A DNA stretch of 64,000 bases, taken from positions 153,698,221 to 153,762,220 of the forward strand of contig OZ024930.1 in assembly GCA_964017235.1 (NCBI GenBank), in the 5' to 3' direction. The position numbers and the translations under genes are program-made. The notes beneath the pieces were generated by a model. It made no database searches and was not told the origin of the DNA. It saw nothing but the letters and a program-made list of their open reading frames with translations. This document shows, piece by piece, positions 1-11,124 of the stretch. Source of the DNA: Sabellastarte sp. h YS-2021 (lineage: Eukaryota; Annelida; Polychaeta; Sabellida; Sabellidae). The number at the start of each line of letters is the position of its first letter. Position 1 is the first letter of the stretch.

Positions 1-573
1 ATAATAAATATTGATACACAAGATATGTGCTGGAGGCAACTTGAGATCTCACCAATCTTAAAATCAGCCCTAGGCCAACTTATCATTCTAAGATGGAATC
101 TTAAGATAGGACATTTTTATTATCAACTTTGAATTAAATTTTTACGATCATGTTTTAAAGGTGAATTCATTGGAGATGTCGACTGTGAGTCTTTTAAGGA
201 TATTTTTAGTTGTGTATGAAATGAAAACATGCACATGGGTGAAGCGACAAATGCAAATTACGGAATTACCGGGTCACAATCTATTTTAAGAGTGGAAGCC
301 GAATTAGGATCATTAATTGAGCTGGAGCTGATCTTAAAATTGGAGAAATCTCAAGTTTAACTCTAGCATGAACATTACACTATAAATGACAAATCTGATC
401 CCTTCCCCATTATATTTTGAAATTACAGTAAAGTTTTTCAGAATCAATCTTAAATCTCAATCATGTTATTGTTGTAAATGCTATCCATTAACACAAATTT
501 TGTGGATTCACATATCTTCAAAAAATATAACCCCTTCCCCAACACAACATTCATCAGAACAGAAGAAAAAATC
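1..573. other. No recognised feature
   Basis: AT-rich sequence without a convincing reading frame or repeat that I recognise. On the minus strand it lies downstream of the stop codon of the 574-1531 exon and could be its 3' UTR. A minus-strand AATAAA (TTTATT on the plus strand near 115) is present, but its use cannot be judged from sequence. Confidence 0.3.
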
Positions 574-1531
574 TCAAGAATTTGTTTTCATAGTTAACTG
601 ATGCAATGGCAGTTCCCACAATGACCACACTTTTCCAGTCATTAATATATTCAAACAAATGGGAAACTCCAAGTCAAATAAGTTAGGCTGTAATCTTAAA
701 TTCCAAGTGTGTACTTCATTAATTTCTGTATTTTTTAAATTATTAAGAACAGCAGAGTTAATTAATTCAAAATCCACTAACATAAAACTGCTTTTGCTCT
801 GACTTATGGTTGTCAGTAATGAAGCACTCTGCTTGCTGCTGAGAAACCCCTCGGCATTTACTACAATAACTAAATCAAATTTTCGCTTAAGACCATGGTA
901 AAGTACATCATAAACATGAAACTGTGCCTCTTTCCCCATGGTTTGTGCAATTCTTTTGTTGGCAGAAATCACAGCTCCACTAGTATCAATTCCAGTATAC
1001 TGTACATCATCTCTGCTTCTCATAACTTGCTGTATAAATGTATGATGCACCTGACCACAGAAAATATGTAACATTGATATGACCTCTTTTCTCAGATGCC
1101 CTTTAAGCTGTGTCAATAAAACATTTAACATGACTAATTCATCCACATTTTCTTGGGGGATATTCACTGACTCTTTTAACCATTTTTCTCGGATCAATGT
1201 CACATTGTCTTTAATAACATCCGTACCATTACTACTGTGACTTAAAACTTTCTTCATCATTTCCTCTTTGTTGTCTTTTTGAATTATTCTACTCTGAGTT
1301 ATACAATTAAGTATAAAATAGTTTTGTTGTTGTGATACCACCTCTGGTTCAGCCTGTCTTTGTTTTTGAAACATTTGCTCATTCAAGATTTGTCTCAGTT
1401 TCAATAACCGCAGTTCATCGAAGGACTTATTGCCGATCTCACTACTTCTCATGACAACCATATCTCGTTGGATGTTTGGTAGTTGACTGATCTCATTTAA
1501 CAGTTCACTGCAGTCCAAACACTTCCTACAT
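574..1531 (-). CDS. Methyltransferase-like protein, probable 3' exon (partial gene)
   Basis: A long open frame (about 318 codons) ends at a stop at 574. The first codons upstream of 1531 look intronic: the minus strand reads TTATTTACACAG just before codon CRKC, a good 3' splice acceptor, so I start the exon at 1531 rather than at the upstream ATG. The C-terminal half resembles a class I SAM-dependent methyltransferase. VQYTGIDTSGAVISANKR fits the strand ending in an acidic residue plus the following helix, and KFDLVIVVNAEGF fits the motif IV strand. No glycine-rich motif I (GxGxG) is visible, so the fold assignment is tentative and catalytic ability doubtful. The N-terminal part is charged and helical with no known domain. 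There are no internal stops, unlike the neighbouring retroelements, which favours a real exon. Upstream exons would lie at higher coordinates but were not identified. The family name is unknown. Confidence 0.4.
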
Positions 1532-1599
1532 CTGTGTAAATAATAGTAAAATGTTACCAATGTTGAACCTGTGTGAAGTAATTACTAACAGACCAATGT

Positions 1600-3245
1600 A
1601 TTTGTTTGGCTTATGATATATATATTTTATTTTATTATAGTAACATGTATCATACATTTTTATAACTACATTAATATTTAATCATAAAATATAGGATACC
1701 CAGCCCTCTAAATGGGCTTATAAGTCACTATAGACAAAATACAACAAGTGACAGAAAATAAAGACATTAACAAAATTAATTTTAACAAAAAAGTATAAAC
1801 AGAATCTTCACAACATAATATTACTTTGTACTAGGATAAAGATTCAAGGATCAACTTCCTCTTATTCCAGATGCTTTCTACAAAGATTGGTAGTTCCTTA
1901 CAGTTAAGTTGCATTATATATACAAATTTTTCATTATCTGACATTTCAAGAATATTGTTTCCCTTTACAGCTAATTTGGTGTAAAATATTAAACGCTCAT
2001 GGTCAAAAGGCTTACAATGGCAGGGAAAATGGATTTCATCCTCAATATTTTCATTATGGCATAATTTGCAAAATCTGTTTTCAATTCGTATTCGATAGTA
2101 TCTACCAGTTTCTATGGCAAGAGGCAATATACCTAACCTCAATTGAGCCATTAGTGATCTTTGAAATCTAGATAAAGATATTTTAAGGTAGCATGATGTT
2201 TCAATATCTTGATTAAATTTAACTTACATGTAATTTCTCAACTTTGATTTTGTTGGAATATCTTTAGACCATTCATAATGCATTTCATCATAAAGCTTAT
2301 CACTTGATGACTGAAGGTTGAATTGTTCACCTTGTAGAATATTCTCTTCACAGTTCAAAATTTTTGCTATTCTATATACATGTCCAGACTAATTTTCATT
2401 GTTAAAATTAAAATTACACAAATCATACTCTTAAATGTTTCTTGTTAAATGTGAAAAAATCCATTGTCATAAGGCAATTCCAGTATCGTAGGGTAGATAG
2501 ATATAATTGAAATTTAACATTTAACCAACCCATTTCAGACTGCAATCCCAATATCGGGGCATTTTTATGAACCCCCCAAAAATATTTAATAGCTCTGTTT
2601 TGAATTTTTTGTCCCGGAAGGTGATTACTGAAATTCCAAACTCCTGCACTATAACTCATAATGGAATAAACAGTTGAGTCATATAATTTAGTAAAAGAAT
2701 TCCAACCAACTGAAGCGTATTGGAAAGGAAAACATTTTGATATAACAGCAGAAAGTGCCCTTTTAGCAGAGTCTGCTAGTACATTAGCACATTCTTTGAA
2801 ATTTAAGAATTCATCAAAGATATCTCCAAGATACTAAAACTTTGAAACATTTTCTATCAGTTCATTACCAAGGCTAAATCTATAATTATATCTTTTTGTT
2901 CTTTTTTTTGTGAAAGTGTAAAACTTTTGTTTTCTCAATATTCACTGTCATCTGCCACTTTTGGCACCATCCATGCACGTAACATTTTCTGTAAATTTTC
3001 TTCGTTTTCGCTTAACAAAACTATATCATCTGCATATAGAAGCAAGGATACACAGAAGTCATTTATTTTGACTCCAAGTTTTAACTTATTTAGTTCTTCT
3101 GCCAAATTATTTAGGTATATGTTAAACAAGACTGGAGATAGGTTATCACATTGTCTAACACCAGAGTCAGTTACAAACCAGTTTGTCAATTCATTATTTA
3201 TTCAAACTGCTGAAAGTGTATTAAGTGTATAGAGCCTTTATTGCA
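1600..3245 (-). pseudogene. Non-LTR retrotransposon (LINE), 3' half of ORF2 and 3' UTR
   Basis: Fragments of one reverse transcriptase lie in order on the minus strand. 3189-2935 carries GVRQCDNLSPVLFNIYLN and the catalytic YADDIVLL. 2659-2423 carries SYSAGVWNF...IQNRAIKYFWGVHK, the conserved region after the RT. 2151-1831 carries the terminal CKLC...EDEIHFPCHC cysteine/histidine motif. Frames are broken between fragments (a TGA and a frameshift near 3215), so it is dead. The 3' UTR contains 'gtgacttataagccc' and ends in an AT-rich tail near 1600. The same 3' UTR motif recurs in the LINE fragment at 29893-30330. The 5' part of the element is at 7950-9540, separated by a nested insertion. About 100-120 residues of RT are missing at the junction. 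Confidence 0.85.
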
Positions 3246-3267
3246 AGGTAGAATTTGCCATTTATTA

Positions 3268-3342
3268 TTTCTCTGTGTGTGTATGTGGGGAGGGGTGTGT
3301 GTGTGTGTGCATGCGGATGTGCGTGCGTGTGTGTGACACATT
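3268..3342. repeat. GT-rich microsatellite
   Basis: Imperfect (GT)n tract with CGTG and CATG interruptions (tgtgtgtgtgtgcatgcgg). It lies at the left edge of the sequence that interrupts the LINE. Confidence 0.85.
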
Positions 3343-4189
3343 CTAGGCCACAATTTTGAAGCTAGGTTTCTCATTTTTTCCCTATAATATTGGAAGGTGT
3401 CAGAAAAGAGTAGGACCGAATTTCGACAAAATCTGTACCATTTTAACATAGCTATGTCCACTTTAGCTACTCTGAGTAAATGACTTATAACTCTGAAACT
3501 ATTGCATTTAGAGTGTTTCTGTTAATATGTTGTTCAGGTACTTTATCTTTAGCTATAAGATGGTGCATAGTTTGGAGCTCTGTTGCATTAGCTAAGTGAG
3601 TAATAGCTACTTTCTGATTTGTAGCACAATTTAAAAATGAGAATGCGTCCAATTTCTTTGAAAGAATCACACATAGTGACTTTCTTTGAATACATAATTT
3701 ACTATGTTGGGGTAAGTTATGACATAATAAAATTGCAGCCCTGTAGCTCATTCCATAGCTGAGTAATAGCTACTTCGAGGTTTTCACTGTTGAGCAAATC
3801 ACTTGTAACTTGAAAATTATTGCATTTAGAGTATTTTGTTGAAATATGTTATTCACCAACTTTTAGGTTAGGTGTAACATAGTAAAATTGCAGACCTGTA
3901 GCTCATTCCATAGCTGAGCAATAGCTACGTTAAGGTTCTCACTGTTGAGTAAATCACTTGTAACTTTAAAACTAGAAATAGGCCGCCCTGTTGATAGTAG
4001 ATGCGAATAGAAACAGGATAGCATAGAAGAACACACATTATCATGTGTAATGTCCACCCATGAACCTTTTGCCCAAATTGTACAGTAGTCTTACAAGACC
4101 CTGTTTCATTTGTAAAATATATCAATGATGCTTAAATATTTGTTAGTGTAGATGTAAATTATTTCAGCTTCATGCCTTTTTGCATTGGT

Positions 4190-6782
4190 TGGGTTGAAAA
4201 TTTTGACGAAATCACTCTATCTTGCACGGTTAAGAAGATAGAAGCAAATTCCTGTTTTTCTATTTTTGGCGAAAATTTGAAAATTCAAAATGGCCGCCAT
4301 TTTTGGGAAAAGGAAATTTTTTTGAAAATTGCCAAGAGTACATTTCTTAGATACCCTATGGGTCGAAAATTTCAACAAAATAACTCTATTTTGCACGGTT
4401 AAGGCCAGTTTGTGTTTTTCCATTTTGGGCAAAAATTCGAAAATTCAAAATGGCTGCCATTTTTGGGGAGGGGAAAATTTTTTGAAAATTGCAAATATTA
4501 CATTCCTTAGATACCCTGTGGGTTGAAAAATTTCGACGAAATCGCTCTATCTCGCATGGTTAAGGAGATAGAAGCAAATTTGTGTTTTGCCATTTTTGGC
4601 AAAAATTTGAAAATTCAAAATGGCCGCCATTTTAGGGGAGGGGAAATTTTTTTTTTAAATTCCCAAGAATACAATGCTCAAATACCTGTGGGTCGAAAAT
4701 TTTGACGAAATCGCTCTATCTCGCATGGTTAAGGAGATAGAAGGAAATTTGTGTTTTGCCATTTTTGGCAAAACTTCGAAAATTCAAAATGGCCGCCATT
4801 TTTGGGGAGGGGAAAATTTTTTGAAAATTGCAAAGATTGCATTGCTTAGATACCCTGTGCGTCGAAAATTTTGACGAAATCGCTCTATCTCGCACGGTTA
4901 AGGAGATAGAAGCAAATTAGTGTTTTGCCATTTTTGGCAAAAATTCGAAAATTCAAAATGGCCGCCATTTTTGGGGAGGGGAAATTTTTTTTTTAATTAC
5001 CAAGAGAACAATGCTCAGATACCCTGTGGGTCGAAAATTTTGACAAAATCGCTCTATCTCGCACGGTTAAGGAGATAGAAGCAAATTTGTGTTTTGCCAT
5101 TTTTGGTAAAAAAATTCGAAAATTCAAAATGGCTGCCATTTTTGGGGGAGGGGAAAATTTTGGGAAAATTGCAAAGATTGCATTCCTTAGATACCCTGTG
5201 GGTCGAAAATTTCGACGAAATCGCTCTATCTCGCATGGTTAAGGAGATAGAGGGAAATTTGTGTTTTGCCATTTTTGGCAAAACTTCGAAAATTCAAAAT
5301 GGCCGCCATTTTTGGGGAGGGGAAATTTTTTTGAAAATTGCAAAGATTGCATTGCTTAGATACCCTGTGCGTCGAAAATTTTGACGAAATCGCTCTATCT
5401 CGCACGGTTAAGGAGATAGAAGCAAATTAGTGTTTTGCCATTTTTGGCAAAAATTCGAAAATTCAAAATGGCCGCCATTTTTGGGGAGGGGAATTTTTTT
5501 TTTAAATTACCAAGAGTACAATGCTCAGATACCCTGTGGGTCGAAAATTTTGACGAAATCGCTCTATCTCGCACGGTTAAGGAGATAGAAGCAAATTTGT
5601 GTTTTGCCATTTTTGGCAAAAATTCGAAAATTCAAAATGGCCGCCATTTTTGGGGAGGGGAAAATTTTTTTGAAAATTGCAAAGATTGCATTGCTTAGAT
5701 ACCCTGTGCGTCGAAAATTTTGACGAAATCGCTCTATCTCGCACGGTTAAGGAGATAGAAGCAAATTAGTGTTTTGCCATTTTTGGCAAAAATTCGAAAA
5801 TTCAAAATGGCCGCCATTTTTGGGGAGGGGAATTTTTTTTTTAAATTACCAAGAGTACAATGCTCAGATACCCTGTGGGTCGAAAATTTTGACGAAATCG
5901 CTCTATCTCGCACGGTTAAGGAGATAGAAGCAAATTTGTGTTTTGCCATTTTTGGCAAAAATTCGAAAATTCAAAATGGCCGCCATTTTTGGGGGAGGGG
6001 AAAATTTGGGGAAAATTGCAAAGATTGCATTCTTTCGATACCCTGTGGGTCGAAAATTTCGACGAAATCGCTCTATCTCGCACGGTTAAGGAGATAGAAG
6101 CAAATTTGTGTTTTGCCATTTTTGGCAAAAATTCGAAAATTCAAAATGGCCGCCATTTTTGGGGAGGGGAAAATTTTTTGAAAATTGCAAATATTACATT
6201 CCTTAGATACCCTGTGGGTCGAAAATTTTGACGAAATCGCTCTATCTCGCACGGTTAAGGAGATAGAAGCAAATTTGTGTTTTGCCATTTTTGGCAAAAA
6301 TTCGAAAATTTAAAATGGCCGCCATTTTTGGGGAGGGGAAAATTTTTTGAAAATTGCAAATATTACATTCCTTAGATACCCTGTGGGTCGAAAATTTCGA
6401 CGAAATCGCTCTATCTCGCACGGTTAAGGAGATAGAAGCAAATTTGTGTTTTGCCATTTTTGGCAAAAATTCGAAAATTCAAAATGGCCGCCATTTTTAG
6501 GGAGGGGAAAATTTTTTGAAAATTGCAAATATTACATTCCTTAGATACCCTGTGGGTCGAAAATTTCGATGAAATTGCTCTATCTCGCACGGTTAAGGAG
6601 ATAGAAGCAAATTAGTGTTTTGCCATTTTTGGCAAAAATTCGAAAATTCAAAATGGCCGCCATTTTTGGGGAGGGGAAAATTTTTTGAAAATTGCAAAGA
6701 GTACACTCCTCAGATACCCTGCGGGTCGAAAATTTTGCCGAAATCGCTCTATCTCGCACGGTTAAGGAGATAGAAGCAAATT
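4190..6782 (+). repeat. 169-bp tandem array (about 15 units) in element A
   Basis: Unit landmarks recur every 169 bp (for example 6208, 6377, 6546). They are 'taccctgtgggtcgaaaat', 'cgaaatcgctctatctcg', 'cacggttaaggagatagaa' and the palindrome AAAATGGCCGCCATTTT. Two unit types alternate between about 4680 and 5900 (attgcaaagattgcatt versus accaagagtacaatgctc), giving a 338-bp dimer. The short frames in the array (WVENFDEIALSR-type peptides) are a by-product: 169 is not a multiple of 3, so frames rotate from unit to unit. Confidence 0.95.
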
Positions 6783-7188
6783 ACTCAAAAGTAGTACTGA
6801 AAATACACAATGAAGTACCTAAATGGCTATTACTCATGTACTGACAAAGCTATCAGTCCCAAATGCAATACCAAGCGAGCTATGGACATAACAATCTTGT
6901 ATTCAAAATTGTAGTAAAATATCTTTAATTATTTTGGCTTAAATGCACGGAAACCAATGGGTACTGAAAATAGCTGTACTTAAGTATTACTCAGTAAGCA
7001 AAAGAGGTACAACAGCCAAAAGCAATCCCAAGCAAGCTACTGACCCAATAAGCCTGCATACCAAATTTGGTGACAATAGCTCTAATACTTTTCCTTTAAC
7101 TGAGCGGAAACCATGCGTGACGCCGGACATCGGACGCCGGACATCGGACAACGGACATCGGACGGCGAAAAAAGCAAAAATAATATAT

Positions 7189-7207
7189 CCACCCCCCAGG
7201 GGGGTGG
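7189..7207 (+). other. Terminal hairpin of element A
   Basis: CCACCCCCC, a 1-nt centre, then GGGGGGTGG: a perfect 9-bp stem five bases from the inferred 3' end (ACATA). The same hairpin is at 35814-35832 (copy B) and 60519-60537 (copy C). It resembles the 3' hairpin of rolling-circle transposons. Confidence 0.8.
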
Positions 7208-7241
7208 ACATAACTATTGCTTTTAGAGTATTTTGTTGAAA

Positions 7242-7705
7242 TACCGTATTTTTTGTAATAAACGCCCCCTCCCTATTAATCGTCCCCCCATCCCTCTTCT
7301 CTACCTTTGCAAAGTTCATATTTCGGGGTTTTACATCCCTCTCAACAGCCGACACTTTTGCGATTCCGGGATTCCGAAAAATGGTGCATTTTAGTACTTC
7401 CCAAGCGAATATCGCTTACGAGAAATAAAGAAAATAAAAACAAAACATGGTAGTTTTGGTCACAGACGCATTGAAATCTGCAATAATAGGAGATAAAACT
7501 ACATAATTTCTTCAGATTTAAGGTTTGTTTTAAATATTTTAAGCTGTCTCGCCATTATACATGCCAGCAAGCGAGATCAAGGCAGCAAGTGTTCATTATC
7601 GCCCATTGCCACTGGACTCGAGATATGATTTTATTTATCTGTAATAGTCGCCCCCCCTTTGGAAAAATGCATCGCCCCGGGGCGTTTATTACAAAAAATA
7701 CGGTA
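7242..7705. mobile_element. MITE with 22-bp or longer TIR and TA target duplication
   Basis: CCGTATTTTTTGTAATAAAC at 7244 is repeated inverted and without mismatch at the right end (to 7703), continuing into CGCCCC. TA flanks both sides (7242-7243, 7704-7705). Removing it restores GTTGAAATATGTTA, as found in uninterrupted host copies at 3838 and 7853. It is non-coding, 460 bp. The TA duplication suggests Tc1/mariner-type mobilisation. It contains ATTATCGCCCAT (7595-7606). Confidence 0.9.
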
Positions 7706-7949
7706 TGTTATTCACCTACTTTTAGGTCAGGTGTAACATAGTAAAATTTCAGACCTGTAGCTCATTCAATAGCTGAGTAATAGCTACTTTGAGGTTCTCA
7801 CTGCTGAGTAAATCGCTTGTAACCTTAAAACTATTGCATTTAGAGTATTTTGTTGAAATATGTTACTTACCTACTTTTAGATCAGGTGTAACATAGTACA
7901 ATTTCAGACCTGCAGCGCATTCCATGGCTGAGTAATAGCTACTTTGATA

Positions 7950-9540
7950 TATTTTACCTATAGAGCTTAACAGACTGATTCCTCTGTAGTTCAAAGGTAC
8001 ATACGGGTCTTTGCCACTTCCTTTTGGTATAGGGTTAATGATTGCCTTCTGCCATAGATTTGGAACTGTATTATTACTAAAGTAACAGTTAAACAGTTTA
8101 TGCAAAACAGGTATCAGCTTTTCATTTTTAATTACTTCATTGGGGATATTGCCTAAACCGGCAGCTTTCTTATTTTTAGCTTTAGCTATTGCCATGCGGA
8201 CATCTACAAGACTTATAGGCTTATTTAGCTCTTCATTTGTATCTACAGTTTGCTCTATTTCTATTAATTCTTCTGCAATATGATCTGCAAATTGGGTATG
8301 CTCATTATATTTTTTTCAAAGGATGGACTGTAAAGGCTTGAAAAAGATCTCTTGTCTATCAGTGGTCAAGTTACCATTCTTATATACCTTTAAAGTTATT
8401 AATTTTGACAAGTCTTTTTGGTCCAAGGTTGTGTAATTTATTCCAAAACTCCTTAGGATTAGTTTGACTGGAATTTTCAATTTTGGAAAAGAAGGATTGG
8501 TTATATCGTCTTTCGGCCTGTCTTAACATTTTATCGAAAGCTTTTCGAGATTCAAGAAACTGACATCTTAGTCTATTTTTACAGTTTTATACAGTTTTTA
8601 CAGTCTATAATTTCGATATTCTTTTTCATGATTAACCATTGCCTGCCATGACTTATTTAACTCCTTTGACCAAAATAGGGTTTTGAATTTTCCATTGTTT
8701 TATTTAACTGTTTTGGTATGCATTTAAAGTTTATATATTTGACTTTATTTGTCCATTTCATTAACAATGACATTAACCAAATTTTTATTGTCATAGATAC
8801 AGTCAAGTTTATTGTTGACATTAATTTGGGTTTCTAATTTTATTATTAAATCAGTGATTTTTTTATTCCATGATTCATTGTTCATGAAGCATGGTGAAAT
8901 GTTTTGATAATCATAAATTTTTCTGTTCGACATTACATTTGACCCATCATTTATAAGATTTTCGTCTGCACAAAGGTCATTGTGTTCATACTGGTATCTA
9001 CATACAAATTTGCCACAAATAATACTATGACCTGGTGTTTTACAACAACTTGACAACAAATCATGGATATAAAGTTAACTGATCAAATCATTGGTACAAT
9101 CTACTGAACATGATTCACACATTTGCACATGTTGTTGCAGTACTATAAAGTAATCAACAACAGAACATCCTCTACTATTAATTTAATACAGGTAAAATTG
9201 TCCATATGTGGTGTTATTCTACCATTTAAAATGCACAATTTATTGAAATGAAATAAAATCATTTTCTGAACCAATGCGTGAATTAAAATCTCCACAAATT
9301 AATAATTGATCAGAGCTATAACCTTTATAGATCTCAGCAGCTAAATGGCTATAGAATAATGTTGTATCAGCATACTGAGAGTCCTCAGGTGGCAAGTAAC
9401 ATGAGTAAATGATTATTTTATAATTTGACATTTTCCCACTTAACCCCCATAATCCCATCAACTGTCTCATCAATTACTTTTAATTCAAATAAACTACAGA
9501 GATAACCAATGTGTCAGGTATCTCACAAGTTTGCAAAAAT
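7950..9540 (-). pseudogene. Non-LTR retrotransposon (LINE), endonuclease and 5' part of RT
   Basis: Read on the minus strand from about 9540. YSCYLPPEDSQYADTTLFYS and LLICGDFNSRIG (9473-9240) are the AP-endonuclease domain, with the catalytic GDFN. Then comes NGRITPHMDNFTCI (9240-9160), the end of the endonuclease, and a low-homology linker (9059-8745). KNKKAAGLGNIPNEVIKN, INPIPKGSGKDP and LNYRGISLLSSIGKIY (8195-7950) are the RT fingers. Stops and frameshifts separate the pieces. It is the 5' partner of 1600-3245: together they make one apurinic-endonuclease LINE split by the G-family insertion. The stretch 8200-8740 is the RT-linker region in decayed frames. Confidence 0.85.
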
Positions 9541-10555
9541 GATACATAAATAATATCGCTGAACAGAATCAGAAGAAAATATGTACGATGTTTTTCAATA
9601 TTAAACTTGATCAGTGGGTATTCTTAGAGTTGGTTCATAATTACCCTGTTCCCTATTCACAGAATTTTTGGTTGAAAGATTATCACTGTCATCTAATAAT
9701 TATAATCATCACCAGGATGCTTCAATGGCTTTGTACTATTGTTAAGTGTTTGAGTCACAAACTCTTATCAAATGAACTAAATGATGTGCCTCATATTCAC
9801 CCTGATGTCCATTTTTCGGATATATTGAGAGCAGTTTACATCTGTATAATTTGAAAATTCATGGTGTAATCTCAACACATATTTCCTCAATTTATTTTTT
9901 ACTTGTTTACAGTAAACACTTAATTGCACCAAACGACTATAAATCAGTTGACTTACTTTGGTTCTTGACTCCCAAAAGGCAAATAAAATACAACAATAAA
10001 TGTCACAAAACTTGTAAATACAAGAATATATCTTTCTTTGCAATTCATAATAAAGGATTCTGTTGTCACAGTGATTGTCAACTTCATAAACTCGACAACT
10101 ATTGACATTTATTGATGCATTATTTAATGTCCCATCACGCCGTCACTGCAGCTGCAAAGTACATTAAAACAATTTAATGAAATAGCATCAGAGATGCCCT
10201 TATTCCACAGCCTGGTGAAATAGTATTGAGACAGTATAAGATATAGAACCCTGATTTGAAATAGTACAAAGATCAGCAGACTTTCAGAACAGTGTAAGTT
10301 ATGTAAAGGTCCAGGAGAAATAATGCTTGAGTGAGAGAAAGTGTATGTAAAGACAAAGTACTGGTATTAAAACAAGATAATTCAATAGAAAGATGAGAGT
10401 GTCATTGGTGAACTTATTCTGTAAAATTTCTAATTGAAGTACAGCTGCCAATGGAGATCAGCTTGCACTATTAAGTAAAAGTTCTACTAATAATCAGTTG
10501 CAGCAATCCATATACATGTATCTTTATAATAGGAAAAATATGTTGCAGATACGGT
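9541..10555. other. No recognised feature
   Basis: AT-rich; short open frames on both strands lack family resemblance or codon structure. I see no RNA gene, TIR or array here. Confidence 0.4.
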
Positions 10556-11045
10556 AGTAAAAAATATTCTCACAGAGCCAAGGTCACACCAAAATTATAC
10601 CATGTCTTTGCACACCTGCACTCTCCAACCAATGATCCTACCAAACATCGACTTCCTACACATTACCGTTTCCAAGATGTAGCCAGGACAAGATTTTATA
10701 AGTCAAGGTCACTATAGCAAAGTCAAAGGTGAAATTATGATGAGACCAATATAAAACCATGAGATTGCAGCCCTATACTCCCAAGAAATGACCCTACCAA
10801 GTATCGACTTTCTGCCCCTTGCAGCCTCACCCTCCACCATTCCCCTTAAAGATAAAGGTTGCTACAGTATGGACAAGTCATAAAGGTCATATCAAGGTCG
10901 TACCACCTACATCCATAACAAATGTCCCTACTAAGTATAAGGTCGTACCACCTACATCCATAACAAATGTCCCTACTAAGTATAAGCTTCCTACACCTTA
11001 TATTTTCTGAGATACAGCCTGGAAAAGATTTTGCAAATACATGTT
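10556..11045 (+). repeat. Decayed tandem repeat of about 185 bp with a 45-bp direct duplication
   Basis: Repeated landmarks are GTAGCCAGGACAAGATTTT and ACAGCCTGGAAAAGATTTT, CCAACCAATGATCCTACCAA and CCAAGAAATGACCCTACCAA, and 'tcaaggtcactatagcaaa'. Within it, 'aaggtcgtaccacctacat' and the following 26 bases are duplicated head to tail (10907-10995). A related sequence is at 50030-50130 (tcaaggtcactgcagcat). Confidence 0.65.
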
Positions 11046-11124
11046 TCTAATATATATGTTACAGGCAATCTGTGAAACCAGGCATTACGCAAAAAGACTG
11101 GTCATGAATATATTTTATGTCAAT

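Larger units (their letters stand above)
3971..7212 (+). mobile_element. Pearl/HINE-like element, copy A
   Basis: It starts ACTAGAAATAGGCCGCCC, has a unique 5' segment of about 220 bp, then about 15 tandem units of 169 bp. A unique 3' segment (about 400 bp) follows, then a short (CGGACAT)n-like tract and a perfect 19-bp palindrome (7189-7207), ending GGACATA. Copies B (35809-38881, minus) and C (56007-60542) have the same ends. An uninterrupted copy of the host repeat at 7806-7850 reads TTAAAACTATTGC, which equals the two flanks of A joined, so no net target duplication was made. No duplication plus a 3' hairpin is typical of rolling-circle (Helitron/Helentron) non-autonomous elements. No Rep/helicase ORF is present. 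Family assignment is inference. Confidence 0.75.
3350..7948. mobile_element. G-family repeat element inserted in the LINE (host of element A and a MITE)
   Basis: Units containing GAGTAATAGCTACTT, CATTTAGAGTATTTTGTTG and 'taggtgtaacatagtaaaatt' occur at 3470-3970 and again at 7213-7243 plus 7706-7948. The two parts join when element A (3971-7212) and the MITE (7244-7703) are removed. The same family, opposite in orientation, fills 63470-64000. The element itself sits between LINE codons for SIGKIY (7950) and ALYT (3243). Its outer ends are not defined to the base. Confidence 0.6.

Noticed and set aside
4172..6466. Many 60-107-aa frames on both strands in the 169-bp arrays (WVENFDEIALSR and MPKMAKHKFASISL peptides), also at 36270-38680 and 56208-60105
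   Set aside because: They recur with the tandem unit, appear on both strands and shift frame because 169 is not a multiple of 3. No start or codon evidence of translation.
6943..7355. 98- and 122-aa overlapping frames at the 3' end of element A (also 35767-36092 and 60280-60513)
   Set aside because: Present on opposite strands of the same conserved non-coding 3' segment and run into the microsatellite and hairpin.
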